Shown here in pieces: positions 26,668-34,668 of a stretch of 64,000 nt of DNA. The stretch comes from Pseudomonadota bacterium (GTDB lineage: Bacteria; Pseudomonadota; Alphaproteobacteria; Rhizobiales; Rhizobiaceae), in assembly GCA_023404095.1 (NCBI GenBank), contig JAEYDD010000067.1:310001-374000 (forward strand), given 5' to 3'. The notes below the pieces were generated by a model. It worked only from the letters and a program-made list of their open reading frames with translations, searched no databases and was not told the origin of the DNA. Position 1 is the stretch's first letter, and each line of letters begins with the position of its first letter. The position numbers and the translations under genes are program-made.

Positions 26668-28455
26668 ATGCACCCTTACCGCAGCCACACCTGCGCCGCC
26701 CTCCGCAAGTCCGACGTCGGCCAGGCCGTTCGTCTTTCCGGCTGGGTTCATCGCGTCCGCGATCATGGCGGCGTGCTCTTCATCGACCTTCGCGACCACT
26801 ATGGCATCACCCAGGTTGTCGCGGATCCCGATAGCCCGGCCTTCAAGCTGGCCGAGACGGTGCGCGGCGAATGGGTGATCCGCATCGACGGGCTCGTAAA
26901 GGCGCGCACGGAAGAGACTGTCAACAAGGGCATGCCGACCGGCGAGATCGAGCTCTACGCGCAGGAAATCGAAGTGCTTTCCGCCGCCAAGGAACTGCCG
27001 CTGCCGGTCTTTGGCGAGCCGGAATACCCTGAAGATGTGCGCCTGAAGTACCGCTTCATCGACCTGCGCCGCGAGACGCTGCACAAGAACATCGTCAAGC
27101 GCACGCAGATCATTTCGGCCATGCGCAAGGGCATGGGCGAGGCCGGCTTTGCCGAATACACCACGCCGATCCTGACCGCCTCCTCGCCGGAAGGCGCGCG
27201 CGACTTCCTCGTGCCGTCGCGCATCCATCAGGGCAAGTTCTTCGCGCTGCCGCAGGCCCCGCAGCAGTACAAGCAGCTCCTCATGGTCGCCGGTTTCGAC
27301 CGCTACTTCCAGATCGCGCCGTGCTTCCGCGACGAAGACCCGCGCGCCGACCGCCTGCCGGGCGAGTTCTACCAGCTCGACGTCGAGATGAGCTTCGTCA
27401 CCCAGGAAGACGTCTGGGATACGATGGAGCCGATGATGACGGCTGTCTTCGAGGCATTCGCCGAAGGCAAGCCGGTTACAAAGAAGTGGCCGCGCATTCC
27501 CTATGACGAAGCGATCCGCAAGTATGGCTCCGACAAGCCGGACCTGCGCAACCCGATCGTCATGCAAGCCGTCACCGATCACTTCGCCGGATCCGGTTTC
27601 AAGGTCTTTGCGAACATGATCGCGTCCAACCCCAAGGTGCAGGTCTGGGCGATCCCGGCCAAGACCGGCGGCAGCCGCGCCTTCTGCGACCGCATGAACG
27701 CCTGGGCACAGTCGACCGGCCAGCCCGGTCTCGGCTACATCTTCTGGCGCAAGGAAGGCGAGAAGCTGGAAGGGGCAGGTCCGCTTGCCAAGAACATCGG
27801 CGAGGAGCGCACCGAAGCCATCCGCACACAACTCGGCCTCGATGACGGCGATGCCTGCTTCTTCGTCGCCGGCGATCCGGCCAAGTTCTACAAGTTTGCC
27901 GGCGAAGCCCGCACGCGCGCCGGCGAGGAGCTGAACCTCGTCGATCGCGACCGCTTCGAAATGTGCTGGATCGTCGACTTCCCGTTCTACGAATACAACG
28001 AAGACGAAAAGAAGATCGACTTCGCGCACAACCCCTTCTCCATGCCGCAGGGTGGTCTTGAAGCGTTCGACAGCAAGGATCCGCTGGAACTGAAGGCCTA
28101 TCAGTACGACGCGGTCTGCAACGGCTTCGAAATCGCCTCGGGTTCGATCCGTAACCAGTCGCCGGAACTGATGGTCAAGGCCTTCGAGAAGGTCGGTCTC
28201 AGCCAGGCCGACGTGGAGGAGCGCTTCGGCGGCCTCTACCGCGCCTTCCAGTACGGCGCTCCTCCGCACGGCGGCTGCGCCTTCGGCATCGACCGTGTCG
28301 TCATGCTCCTCGTCGGCGCCAAGAACCTGCGCGAAATATCGCTGTTCCCGATGAACCAGCAGGCGCAGGATCTCCTGATGAACGCACCGTCGCCGGCAAC
28401 GCCCACGCAGCTGCGCGAGCTGGCGCTGCGCGTCGTTCCGTCCAAGAAGGACTGA
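26668..28455 (+). CDS. aspS: Aspartyl-tRNA synthetase
   Basis: AspRS charges tRNA-Asp (in alphaproteobacteria without AsnRS it is often non-discriminating and feeds tRNA-Asn through GatCAB). The 595-residue bacterial-type protein has the anticodon-binding OB fold (VRLSGWVHRVRDHGGVLFIDLRDHYGITQVV), class II motif 1 near YRFIDLRRETLHKNI, motif 2 as FRDEDPRADRLPGEFYQLDVEMSF, the bacterial GAD insertion, and motif 3 as AFGIDRVVMLLVGAKNLREISLFP. ATG 26668 begins the conserved MHPYRSHTCAALR. The FUSC-like gene starts 5 bases after its stop. Confidence 0.97.
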   Translation: MHPYRSHTCAALRKSDVGQAVRLSGWVHRVRDHGGVLFIDLRDHYGITQVVADPDSPAFKLAETVRGEWVIRIDGLVKARTEETVNKGMPTGEIELYAQEIEVLSAAKELPLPVFGEPEYPEDVRLKYRFIDLRRETLHKNIVKRTQIISAMRKGMGEAGFAEYTTPILTASSPEGARDFLVPSRIHQGKFFALPQAPQQYKQLLMVAGFDRYFQIAPCFRDEDPRADRLPGEFYQLDVEMSFVTQEDVWDTMEPMMTAVFEAFAEGKPVTKKWPRIPYDEAIRKYGSDKPDLRNPIVMQAVTDHFAGSGFKVFANMIASNPKVQVWAIPAKTGGSRAFCDRMNAWAQSTGQPGLGYIFWRKEGEKLEGAGPLAKNIGEERTEAIRTQLGLDDGDACFFVAGDPAKFYKFAGEARTRAGEELNLVDRDRFEMCWIVDFPFYEYNEDEKKIDFAHNPFSMPQGGLEAFDSKDPLELKAYQYDAVCNGFEIASGSIRNQSPELMVKAFEKVGLSQADVEERFGGLYRAFQYGAPPHGGCAFGIDRVVMLLVGAKNLREISLFPMNQQAQDLLMNAPSPATPTQLRELALRVVPSKKD

Positions 28456-28460
28456 TCTCC

Positions 28461-28952
28461 GTGCTGCGAATGCTGCTCGATCGCGGTCGCGCAGCATTCT
28501 CCCGTGCCTTGGCGGCGGCTCTGTCCGCCGCCGTGGCATACTGGCTCGCCCATCTTCTGTTCGGGCAGCCCCAGCCGATATTTGCGGCGATCAGCGCGCT
28601 GATCTGCCTGGCCCCCGGCATTCCCGACCACCTTCGGCAGGGTGCAAACCTGCTGGTCGGCGTGACCATCGGCATTGTCGTCGGCGAACTGGCCTTCCTC
28701 ATCCCCTACGACCTCGCCCCACATTTTCTGGGCGAGGTCCGGCTGGCTGCCGCCACCTTCATCGCCATGATGCTCGCCTCGCTGTTCGGCCTGGCGCCGG
28801 TCGTTCCGATCCAGGCCGGCGCATCGGCGATGCTGGTGCTGCTGCTCGGGCCTCATAATGCAGGTCTTGCGCGCTATCTCGACGTCATCCTCGGGGTCGT
28901 GGTCGGCGTCATCGTGGCCGTCGTCTTCTTCCACGGCCGCCGCAAGGACTGA
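28461..28952 (+). CDS. FUSC-like membrane protein, half-size
   Basis: A 163-residue integral membrane protein with about five to six hydrophobic segments and the sequence QPIFAAISALICLAPG, typical of the fusaric-acid-resistance (FUSC/aromatic acid exporter) family, where Q-x-I-A-A is a conserved helix. Full FUSC proteins are ~600 residues with a cytoplasmic domain; this one has only the membrane half. It is GTG-initiated, begins five bases after aspS, and is probably co-transcribed. Function is inferred from family only. Confidence 0.7.
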   Translation: MLRMLLDRGRAAFSRALAAALSAAVAYWLAHLLFGQPQPIFAAISALICLAPGIPDHLRQGANLLVGVTIGIVVGELAFLIPYDLAPHFLGEVRLAAATFIAMMLASLFGLAPVVPIQAGASAMLVLLLGPHNAGLARYLDVILGVVVGVIVAVVFFHGRRKD

Positions 28953-29104
28953 GACGACCGGAAGCCTTGGGCTGGCCGCCTTGCCGGCCGCCCGTCCTGT
29001 GCGGACGGACGTGAGCATTGTCACAAAACCTTCATGCAGGCTTGAGTTTCCTTTAAGTTTTTTGAGGCGATAGGACAGGCTTCGTTTTCTATGGGGCTCT
29101 GTCC

Positions 29105-31240
29105 ATGTCCATTCTGTCCAAGCTGAAAATTGCGCACCGCGTGATGGTGCTGGGAGTGCTGGCCGTGACTGGCATCGTGGTCATCGCGGGCATCCTTCTG
29201 GCGCAACGGCATTTCGAGGCCGCCAACCGCGAGACGGGCTATCGGCTCGCGGCGCGCGAGGCCGAGTTCGGCAGCCTGTCTGCGGATATCCTCGCCGCGC
29301 GGCTGTCCGAGAAGGACTTCCTGCTCGGACGCGACCTCTCGGCGAATGCCGTGTTCGAGCAGACCGCCGCAAGCGCGGCCATGCGCCTTGACAGGCTGGA
29401 GGCGGAGGCCGGCGTGGAACTGGCTGCGGAACTGCAGGAGATCGGCGCGCGGTTCGGGACCTATCGAAACGCTTTCGCAAGCCTCGTGAAGCTCAACGAG
29501 GAACTGGGACTCGACCAGTCTCAGGGACTGGAGGGGGCGATGCGATCGTCCGTGCACAGCATCGAGGAGCGGCTTGAGGACATCGACGATGCCGGCGTGC
29601 GTGCCAGCATGCTGATGCTGCGCCGGCACGAGAAGGATTTCATCCTGCGCCGCGATGCGAAATACATCGAGCGGCATGCGGAGGAGGCGGAGACGTTCAC
29701 CGGCCTCGTCCGCAAGGTCTACCGCCCCGGCGCACAGCGCCAGCGGGTGATGGAGACGTTCGAGGTCTATCGCAACGCCTTCCGTCTGTACGCGGAAACG
29801 AGCCTGAGGGAAGCGGCCGCCCGCGAAGCGGTGAGCGCCGCGCACGCTGAGATTGAGCCGGCAACGCGGCGGGCCACTGCGCTCTTTGCGCGCGAACGGT
29901 CCGAGAACATCGCCGCGACCGAGGCTACGGCCCGCCGCACCATCACCGTCGTCGCCGTCCTGATCGGCGTGGCTGTCGTGGCGCTGCTGTTCGCCGTCTG
30001 GCTCGTCGGCCGCTCGATCGTGCGCCCGATCGGATCGATCACGCAGGCGATGCGATCCCTTGCCGGCGGCAGGACGGAGATCGCCGTTCCTGGCCTTTCC
30101 CGCCGCGACGAGATCGGCGCGATGGCCGCAGCACTCGAAGTGTTCCGGCAGGCGGCGATCGATAACCGTCGGCTGGAGCAACAGGCGGAGGCGGGCCGCA
30201 GAAAGGCCGAGGCCGAGCGCGCGGCGATCCAGGCAGGCGCGGAGGCCGAGGCGCACGAGCGGCTGATGCAGGCGACGCAGGGCCTGGCGGCCGGCCTGCG
30301 CCGGCTTGCCGGCGGCAATCTCGATTTCCAGCTGACAGAAGCGTTTTCGCCGGAATTCGAGGGTTTGCGCGCCGACCTGAACCAGGCGTTGCGTCAATTG
30401 GGGGCAGCGCTTCGGGAAATTTCCGTCGTCAGCGGCACGATCGACGGCGGTAGCCGTGAGATCAGCGCCAGCGCCGATACGCTTTCGGCGCGCACGGAGC
30501 GGCAGGCTGCGTCGCTGGAAGAGACGGCGGCCGCGCTCGACGAGATTACAGCCAATGTGACCCATGCGGCCGGGCGGGCGCAGGAGGCGCGCGACGTCGC
30601 GTCCCGCGCCAATGCCCACGCCGAACGGACGGCCGAACTCGTCGGCGGCACCGTGGGTGCGATGGAACGTATCGAGCAGTCGTCTCGGCGCATTTCCAAC
30701 ATCATCGGTGTCATCGACGAGATCGCCTTCCAGACGAACCTTCTGGCGTTGAATGCCGGCGTCGAGGCGGCGCGGGCCGGAGAGGCGGGTCGCGGCTTTG
30801 CGGTCGTCGCACAGGAGGTCCGCGAGCTGGCGCAACGCTCCGCCGTTGCGGCAAAGGAGATCAAGGGCCTGATTCGCAACTCCACCGCGGAGGTCGAAGA
30901 CGGCGTCGAGATCGTCCGCAACACCGGCACGGCGTTGCAGGCGATCGGACAGGAGGTCAAGACCATCCATGCCCTGATGGAGGCGATCGCCGTCTCCTCC
31001 CGTGAGCAGTCGCTCGGCATTTCCGCCGTCAACGCCACCGTCAACCAGATGGATCAGGGCACTCAGCAGAATGCCGCGATGGTGGAGGAGAACACGGCGG
31101 CCAGCGCGTTGCTCGCCGCGCAGGCCGAACGGTTGCGCGCGCTCGTCTCCGCCTTCAAGCTGCCGGCGGACGCCGAGCCTGCAGAGGTGGCCACAGCGCA
31201 GACGGGCAGGGTCCTGCGCTTTGCGGGCTCCGGACGCTGA
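29105..31240 (+). CDS. Methyl-accepting chemotaxis protein
   Basis: A 711-residue chemoreceptor transducing ligand signals to CheA/CheW. It has an N-terminal membrane helix (residues ~12-32), a long periplasmic helical ligand domain (to ~280, tandem helices with EKDFLLGRD and HEKDFILRRD repeats, like a helical bimodular sensor), a second membrane helix (ITVVAVLIGVAVVALLFAVWLV), then HAMP (RSIVRPIGSITQAMRSLAGG), a second HAMP-like part (GLRRLAGGNLDFQLTEAF), and the signalling domain with the hairpin tip EIAFQTNLLALNAGVEAARAGEAGRGFAVVA. The C-terminus has no CheR-binding pentapeptide. The ligand is unknown. It is preceded by a 152-base gap and stands alone. Confidence 0.95.
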   Translation: MSILSKLKIAHRVMVLGVLAVTGIVVIAGILLAQRHFEAANRETGYRLAAREAEFGSLSADILAARLSEKDFLLGRDLSANAVFEQTAASAAMRLDRLEAEAGVELAAELQEIGARFGTYRNAFASLVKLNEELGLDQSQGLEGAMRSSVHSIEERLEDIDDAGVRASMLMLRRHEKDFILRRDAKYIERHAEEAETFTGLVRKVYRPGAQRQRVMETFEVYRNAFRLYAETSLREAAAREAVSAAHAEIEPATRRATALFARERSENIAATEATARRTITVVAVLIGVAVVALLFAVWLVGRSIVRPIGSITQAMRSLAGGRTEIAVPGLSRRDEIGAMAAALEVFRQAAIDNRRLEQQAEAGRRKAEAERAAIQAGAEAEAHERLMQATQGLAAGLRRLAGGNLDFQLTEAFSPEFEGLRADLNQALRQLGAALREISVVSGTIDGGSREISASADTLSARTERQAASLEETAAALDEITANVTHAAGRAQEARDVASRANAHAERTAELVGGTVGAMERIEQSSRRISNIIGVIDEIAFQTNLLALNAGVEAARAGEAGRGFAVVAQEVRELAQRSAVAAKEIKGLIRNSTAEVEDGVEIVRNTGTALQAIGQEVKTIHALMEAIAVSSREQSLGISAVNATVNQMDQGTQQNAAMVEENTAASALLAAQAERLRALVSAFKLPADAEPAEVATAQTGRVLRFAGSGR

Positions 31241-31364
31241 AGACTGCGCCAGGTCGGCGGAACGGCGAGGGCACTTCGATTGCAGGCCTGACCGCAGGCG
31301 GCGGGCCTGATTGCCTCGTATGTTGCCATGCGGCGCATGGGCGGCTATACGGAAGCAATCACCA

Positions 31365-31470
31365 CGGACCCGGTGAAACTCCGGGTGGCTCTTCTGGCCG
31401 CCGATCCGCCAGACAACGCAAATGCATCAGATCACCCACAAGCCGGCTTTCCCGCCGGCCTGGATGCATG
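31365..31470 (+). ncRNA. Structured leader upstream of the SulP transporter (sul1-like candidate)
   Basis: Three successive hairpins are visible on the plus strand: ACCCGG/CCGGGT around a TGAAACT loop (31368-31386), TCTGGC/GCCAGA (31393-31413), and a composite stem ATGCATC/GATGCAT (31422-31469) enclosing GCCGGC/GCCGGC. The last stem covers the first possible start codon of the transporter gene (31468). A 'sul1' RNA motif is, as I recall, reported upstream of SulP genes in alphaproteobacteria; I cannot confirm that this is it. It could regulate initiation. Confidence 0.4.
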
Positions 31471-32973
31471 GAATTTGCGAAACTCTCCATGAAAACCACG
31501 TTCTCCGCCTACCGTCGCGAATGGTTCTGCAACATTCGCACAGACATCCTCTCGGGCATCGTCGTCGCCCTTGCCCTGATCCCCGAAGCGATCGGCTTCT
31601 CCGTCATCGCCGGCGTCGATCCAAAGGTGGGCCTGTTCGCCTCCTTTGCCATCGCCTGCGTCTCGGCCTTCACCGGCGGTCGTCCCGGAATGATTTCGGC
31701 TGCGACCGCTGCAACCGCAGTGCTCATGGTGACGCTCGTCAAGGAGCACGGCCTGCAATACCTCTTCGCGGCGACCCTGCTGATGGGCGCCATCCAGATC
31801 GTTGCCGGCATGCTCAAGCTCGGCCGGGTGATGCGCTTCGTCTCCCGCTCCGTCATCACCGGCTTCGTCAACGCGCTGGCGATCCTGATCTTCATGGCGC
31901 AATTGCCCGAACTTATCGGCGTGCCGCACCTGACATACGTGATGATCGCTGCCGGGCTCGCCATCATCTATCTCTTACCCTACCTCACGAAGGCGGTGCC
32001 GTCGCCGCTCGTGGCGATTCTCGTCCTGACCGCGATCGCCTGGTGGGGCGGACTGGAACTGCGCACCGTCGGCGACCTCGGCGAGCTTCCCTCGGCACTG
32101 CCGATTTTCGCCCTGCCGCAGGTGCCGCTGACTTTCGAGGCGCTGCAGATCATCTTTCCCTATTCGGTGGCGCTCGCCGCAGTCGGCCTGCTGGAATCGC
32201 TGCTGACGGCACAGATCGTCGACGACATGACCGACACGACGAGCTCGAAGAGCCAGGAGTGCATAGGCCAGGGCGCGAGCAATATCGCCTCCGGCCTGAT
32301 CGGCGGCATGGGCGGCTGCGCCATGATCGGACAATCGGTGATCAACGTCACCTCCGGTGGCCGCGGCCGCCTGTCCACTTTCGTCGCTGGCGCCTTTCTG
32401 CTGTTCCTGATCCTCGTCCTTGACGACCTGGTGAGGATCATACCGATGGCCGCACTGGTGGCGGTGATGATCATGGTCTCGATCGGTACGTTCTCCTGGC
32501 GCTCCATCATCGATCTTCGGAAGAACCCGCTACCGTCTTCCATCGTGATGCTGGCAACGGTGATCACGACGGTTGGAACGCACGACCTTGCCAAGGGCGT
32601 CCTCGTCGGCGTGCTCCTCTCCGGCGTCTTCTTCGCCGGCAAGGTCGCACGCCTCTTCAGGGTCAGCTCCGAAATGGATGCGGGCGGCCGGGGCCGCACC
32701 TACGTCGTCGAAGGTCAGGTTTTCTTCGCCTCCACCGAAAGCTTCGTCGCGGCCTTCGACTTCACCGAGGACCTGGAGAAGGTGGTGATCGACGTCTCCA
32801 ACGCCCATCTCTGGGACATCAGCGCCGTCGGTGCCCTGGATAAGGTGGTGCTGAAGTATCGCCGCCACGGCATCAAGGTCGAAGTAAAGGGACTGAACGA
32901 GGCGAGTGCGCACATGCTCGACCGCTTCGCCGTCCACGACAAGCAAGGCAAGGCCCTGCCGGCACCGCACTGA
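31468..32973 (+). CDS. SulP-family anion transporter
   Basis: A 501-residue SulP/SLC26 permease, moving sulfate, bicarbonate or other anions. The membrane core has the family signatures: ALALIPEAIGFSVIAGVDPKVGLFAS, TGGRPGMISAATAATAVLM, SQECIGQGASNIASGLIGGMGGCAMIGQSVINVTSGGRGR and FRVSSEMDAGG. The C-terminus is a STAS domain (VVIDVSNAHLWDISAVGALDKVVLKYRRHG), found in all SulP proteins. ATG 31468 lies inside the predicted leader stem; an alternative ATG at 31489 has no better ribosome-binding site. Substrate is unknown, though its leader resembles those of sulfate-type transporters. Confidence 0.93.
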   Translation: MEFAKLSMKTTFSAYRREWFCNIRTDILSGIVVALALIPEAIGFSVIAGVDPKVGLFASFAIACVSAFTGGRPGMISAATAATAVLMVTLVKEHGLQYLFAATLLMGAIQIVAGMLKLGRVMRFVSRSVITGFVNALAILIFMAQLPELIGVPHLTYVMIAAGLAIIYLLPYLTKAVPSPLVAILVLTAIAWWGGLELRTVGDLGELPSALPIFALPQVPLTFEALQIIFPYSVALAAVGLLESLLTAQIVDDMTDTTSSKSQECIGQGASNIASGLIGGMGGCAMIGQSVINVTSGGRGRLSTFVAGAFLLFLILVLDDLVRIIPMAALVAVMIMVSIGTFSWRSIIDLRKNPLPSSIVMLATVITTVGTHDLAKGVLVGVLLSGVFFAGKVARLFRVSSEMDAGGRGRTYVVEGQVFFASTESFVAAFDFTEDLEKVVIDVSNAHLWDISAVGALDKVVLKYRRHGIKVEVKGLNEASAHMLDRFAVHDKQGKALPAPH

Positions 32974-32984
32974 ACTCGATCGAA

Positions 32985-33013
32985 AAAACCCGGCAGGTTG
33001 CCGCCGGGTTCCT
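32985..33013 (-). terminator. Terminator of the secreted-protein gene
   Basis: On the minus strand, AACCCGGC and GCCGGGTT form an 8-bp stem followed by TTTTTT, 30 bases after the stop of the leftward gene. It also sits 12 bases after the SulP stop. Confidence 0.7.
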
Positions 33014-33042
33014 CACCACCTTCCGTCAGCAAGCTCAGCCGC

Positions 33043-34230
33043 TCATTGGTTGGCAGTCACCGTCACGCCCAACACCTGCGGGATTGTGTTCGGTGCGCCC
33101 ATCGCAGCCCCCATGATCATGGGGAAGGGCACGGGGTTTGCTGGTGCTGCGGTAATCTTGAGCGATTTCGGATCGTCGAGATAGGTGTTCACGGCCTGCG
33201 AGATCTGGTTCTGCAACTCGGGCATATTCAGCTGTGCGATCATCAGTGGCACCAGCCCCTTCAGCGATTGCGCCATCTGATCGCCGGAAACGCCCTGTTC
33301 GGCGCCGACCACGTCCAGCACCTTCTTTGTCAGCGACGCATCGTTGAAGCTGATCTCGGCGCTGTTGAAGGTCAGTTGCTGCAGCATGCCCAGCATCGAC
33401 ATGCCGAGCGCGTTGTTCGCCTCTTCCTTGTTGGGGTTGGCCTGTGCCGTCTCCACCGCCTCGCGCATCGTGTTCATGAAATCGAGCGTGTAGCCCGAAA
33501 TCGCAAAGGCCAGGTTCAGCCTGCCGACGTCGTTGAAATCGAAGGCATATTCGTCGACGGAGAAGAGGCCGCTGCCAAGTTCCCAGCTGCCTTTCATGTC
33601 GATCTTGCCTTCGATGGTCTGCAGGCCGAGCTTTTCGATCGTATCCTTGCTCTTCGGATCCTTGATCGTGGTCAGGTCCGCCTTGATGTCGGAGACAGAG
33701 CCGTCGAAGTCCATCCCGGTGTCGTTTGTACGGCGCTCGACCCTGCCGGCGATGCCGGAGGTGGAAAAGACTTCCTTCCCCTTGTTGGTGACCATGATCG
33801 GGCCGGTGGTCGCGGTCTGGTAGAAGAGCATGGTGTCGAGCGTCTTTCCGTCCGCCTTCGCGGGGATTGTCAGGCCGCCGAGCTGTATGTCGGATGCGAC
33901 GATGGTCGTGTCGCCTTCGGTCTTGTTGATGTTCGGAAAGCTCACCGTTTCGACCGTATAGCCGCCGTCGCCATCTTCCCCGACGCCTTTCAGCGTGATG
34001 TCGCCGATTTCCAGTGCCTCGCCGCCTGTGGGCGTGACCTTCGTGGCCTGCAGCGTCAGGGTATCGCCGTCGGCCGCAATGTTGCCGTAGGTCACCGTCA
34101 GGCCGCTGGCGCTGTTGGCCGCGTTGAGCTTGGCGACGAGGTCGGCGCCGTCGAGCGCGAAAGCGGGGCTTGCGATCGCCGCAAGTGCGACGCTGGCGAA
34201 CATCTTTCGAAGAGTGCGATTGTAAAGCAT
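33043..34230 (-). CDS. Secreted/periplasmic protein of unknown function
   Basis: A 395-residue protein with a cleavable signal peptide (FASVALAAIASPAFA) and many β-strand-like segments alternating polar and hydrophobic residues (LTLQATKVTPTGGEALEIGDITL, KIDMKGSWELGSGLFSVDEYAFDF). I do not recognise the family with certainty; general alternatives are DUF945/DUF2125-like periplasmic proteins. ATG 34230 follows AAGGAACC and begins the signal peptide; the longer frame upstream is rejected. A terminator lies right after it, so it is monocistronic. Confidence 0.75.
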   Translation of the reverse strand: MLYNRTLRKMFASVALAAIASPAFALDGADLVAKLNAANSASGLTVTYGNIAADGDTLTLQATKVTPTGGEALEIGDITLKGVGEDGDGGYTVETVSFPNINKTEGDTTIVASDIQLGGLTIPAKADGKTLDTMLFYQTATTGPIMVTNKGKEVFSTSGIAGRVERRTNDTGMDFDGSVSDIKADLTTIKDPKSKDTIEKLGLQTIEGKIDMKGSWELGSGLFSVDEYAFDFNDVGRLNLAFAISGYTLDFMNTMREAVETAQANPNKEEANNALGMSMLGMLQQLTFNSAEISFNDASLTKKVLDVVGAEQGVSGDQMAQSLKGLVPLMIAQLNMPELQNQISQAVNTYLDDPKSLKITAAPANPVPFPMIMGAAMGAPNTIPQVLGVTVTANQ

Positions 34231-34668
34231 AATGGTTCCTTCTTGTCGTGCCGGCCGCCGGCCGTCGTCCGGCTCGGAAACGTTTGATACGGCTTGTCTA
34301 TTCGTCATGCAAATGGGCGTCGCATCCCGCGTCGGGCGAAATGTGAAACCCCACTATTTCACGTCAATGGTGGCGGGAATGAGGGCGGACTGCCTGCCGG
34401 GACCGTCGATATCGCGCTGCGCGATGATGCCGATCGAGAACCGGTGGGCGTCCAGCATTCCCTTGCCCGGTCGATAGAATATCGCCGTCCCGTCAACGGT
34501 TTTGCCGTTGCACTTGTCCCGCGCCCTGTCGCCGCTGACACGGCGATGTTTCGCCGCCGTCCAATGCGTGCCTATCTCGGGCTTGCCGGCAATCTGGCAG
34601 GCCGGCTATCCACAGCGCAATCGCCCGGTTTCCTTGCTGCGAATCGGGCTTTTCGGTAGTCAAGTCCC
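34231..34668. other. 438-base region before parC
   Basis: The divergent promoters of the secreted-protein gene and parC must lie here. A minus-strand frame of 83 codons without a canonical start (34357-34605) has coding-like composition (see findings). I see no other gene. The parC ATG overlaps a palindromic CCCATGGG. Confidence 0.5.

Noticed and set aside
26644..28539. Long frame antisense to aspS
   Set aside because: Antisense shadow of a complete aspartyl-tRNA synthetase gene.
29021..30970. Long frame antisense to the chemoreceptor gene
   Set aside because: Arises from GC-rich codon bias of the opposite strand; the chemoreceptor has complete domains.
31300..31467. Cobalamin riboswitch in the SulP leader
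   Set aside because: A GGTGAAACTCCGG string looks similar to part of a B12 element, but the GGGAA and GCCACTG-like boxes and overall arrangement are missing.
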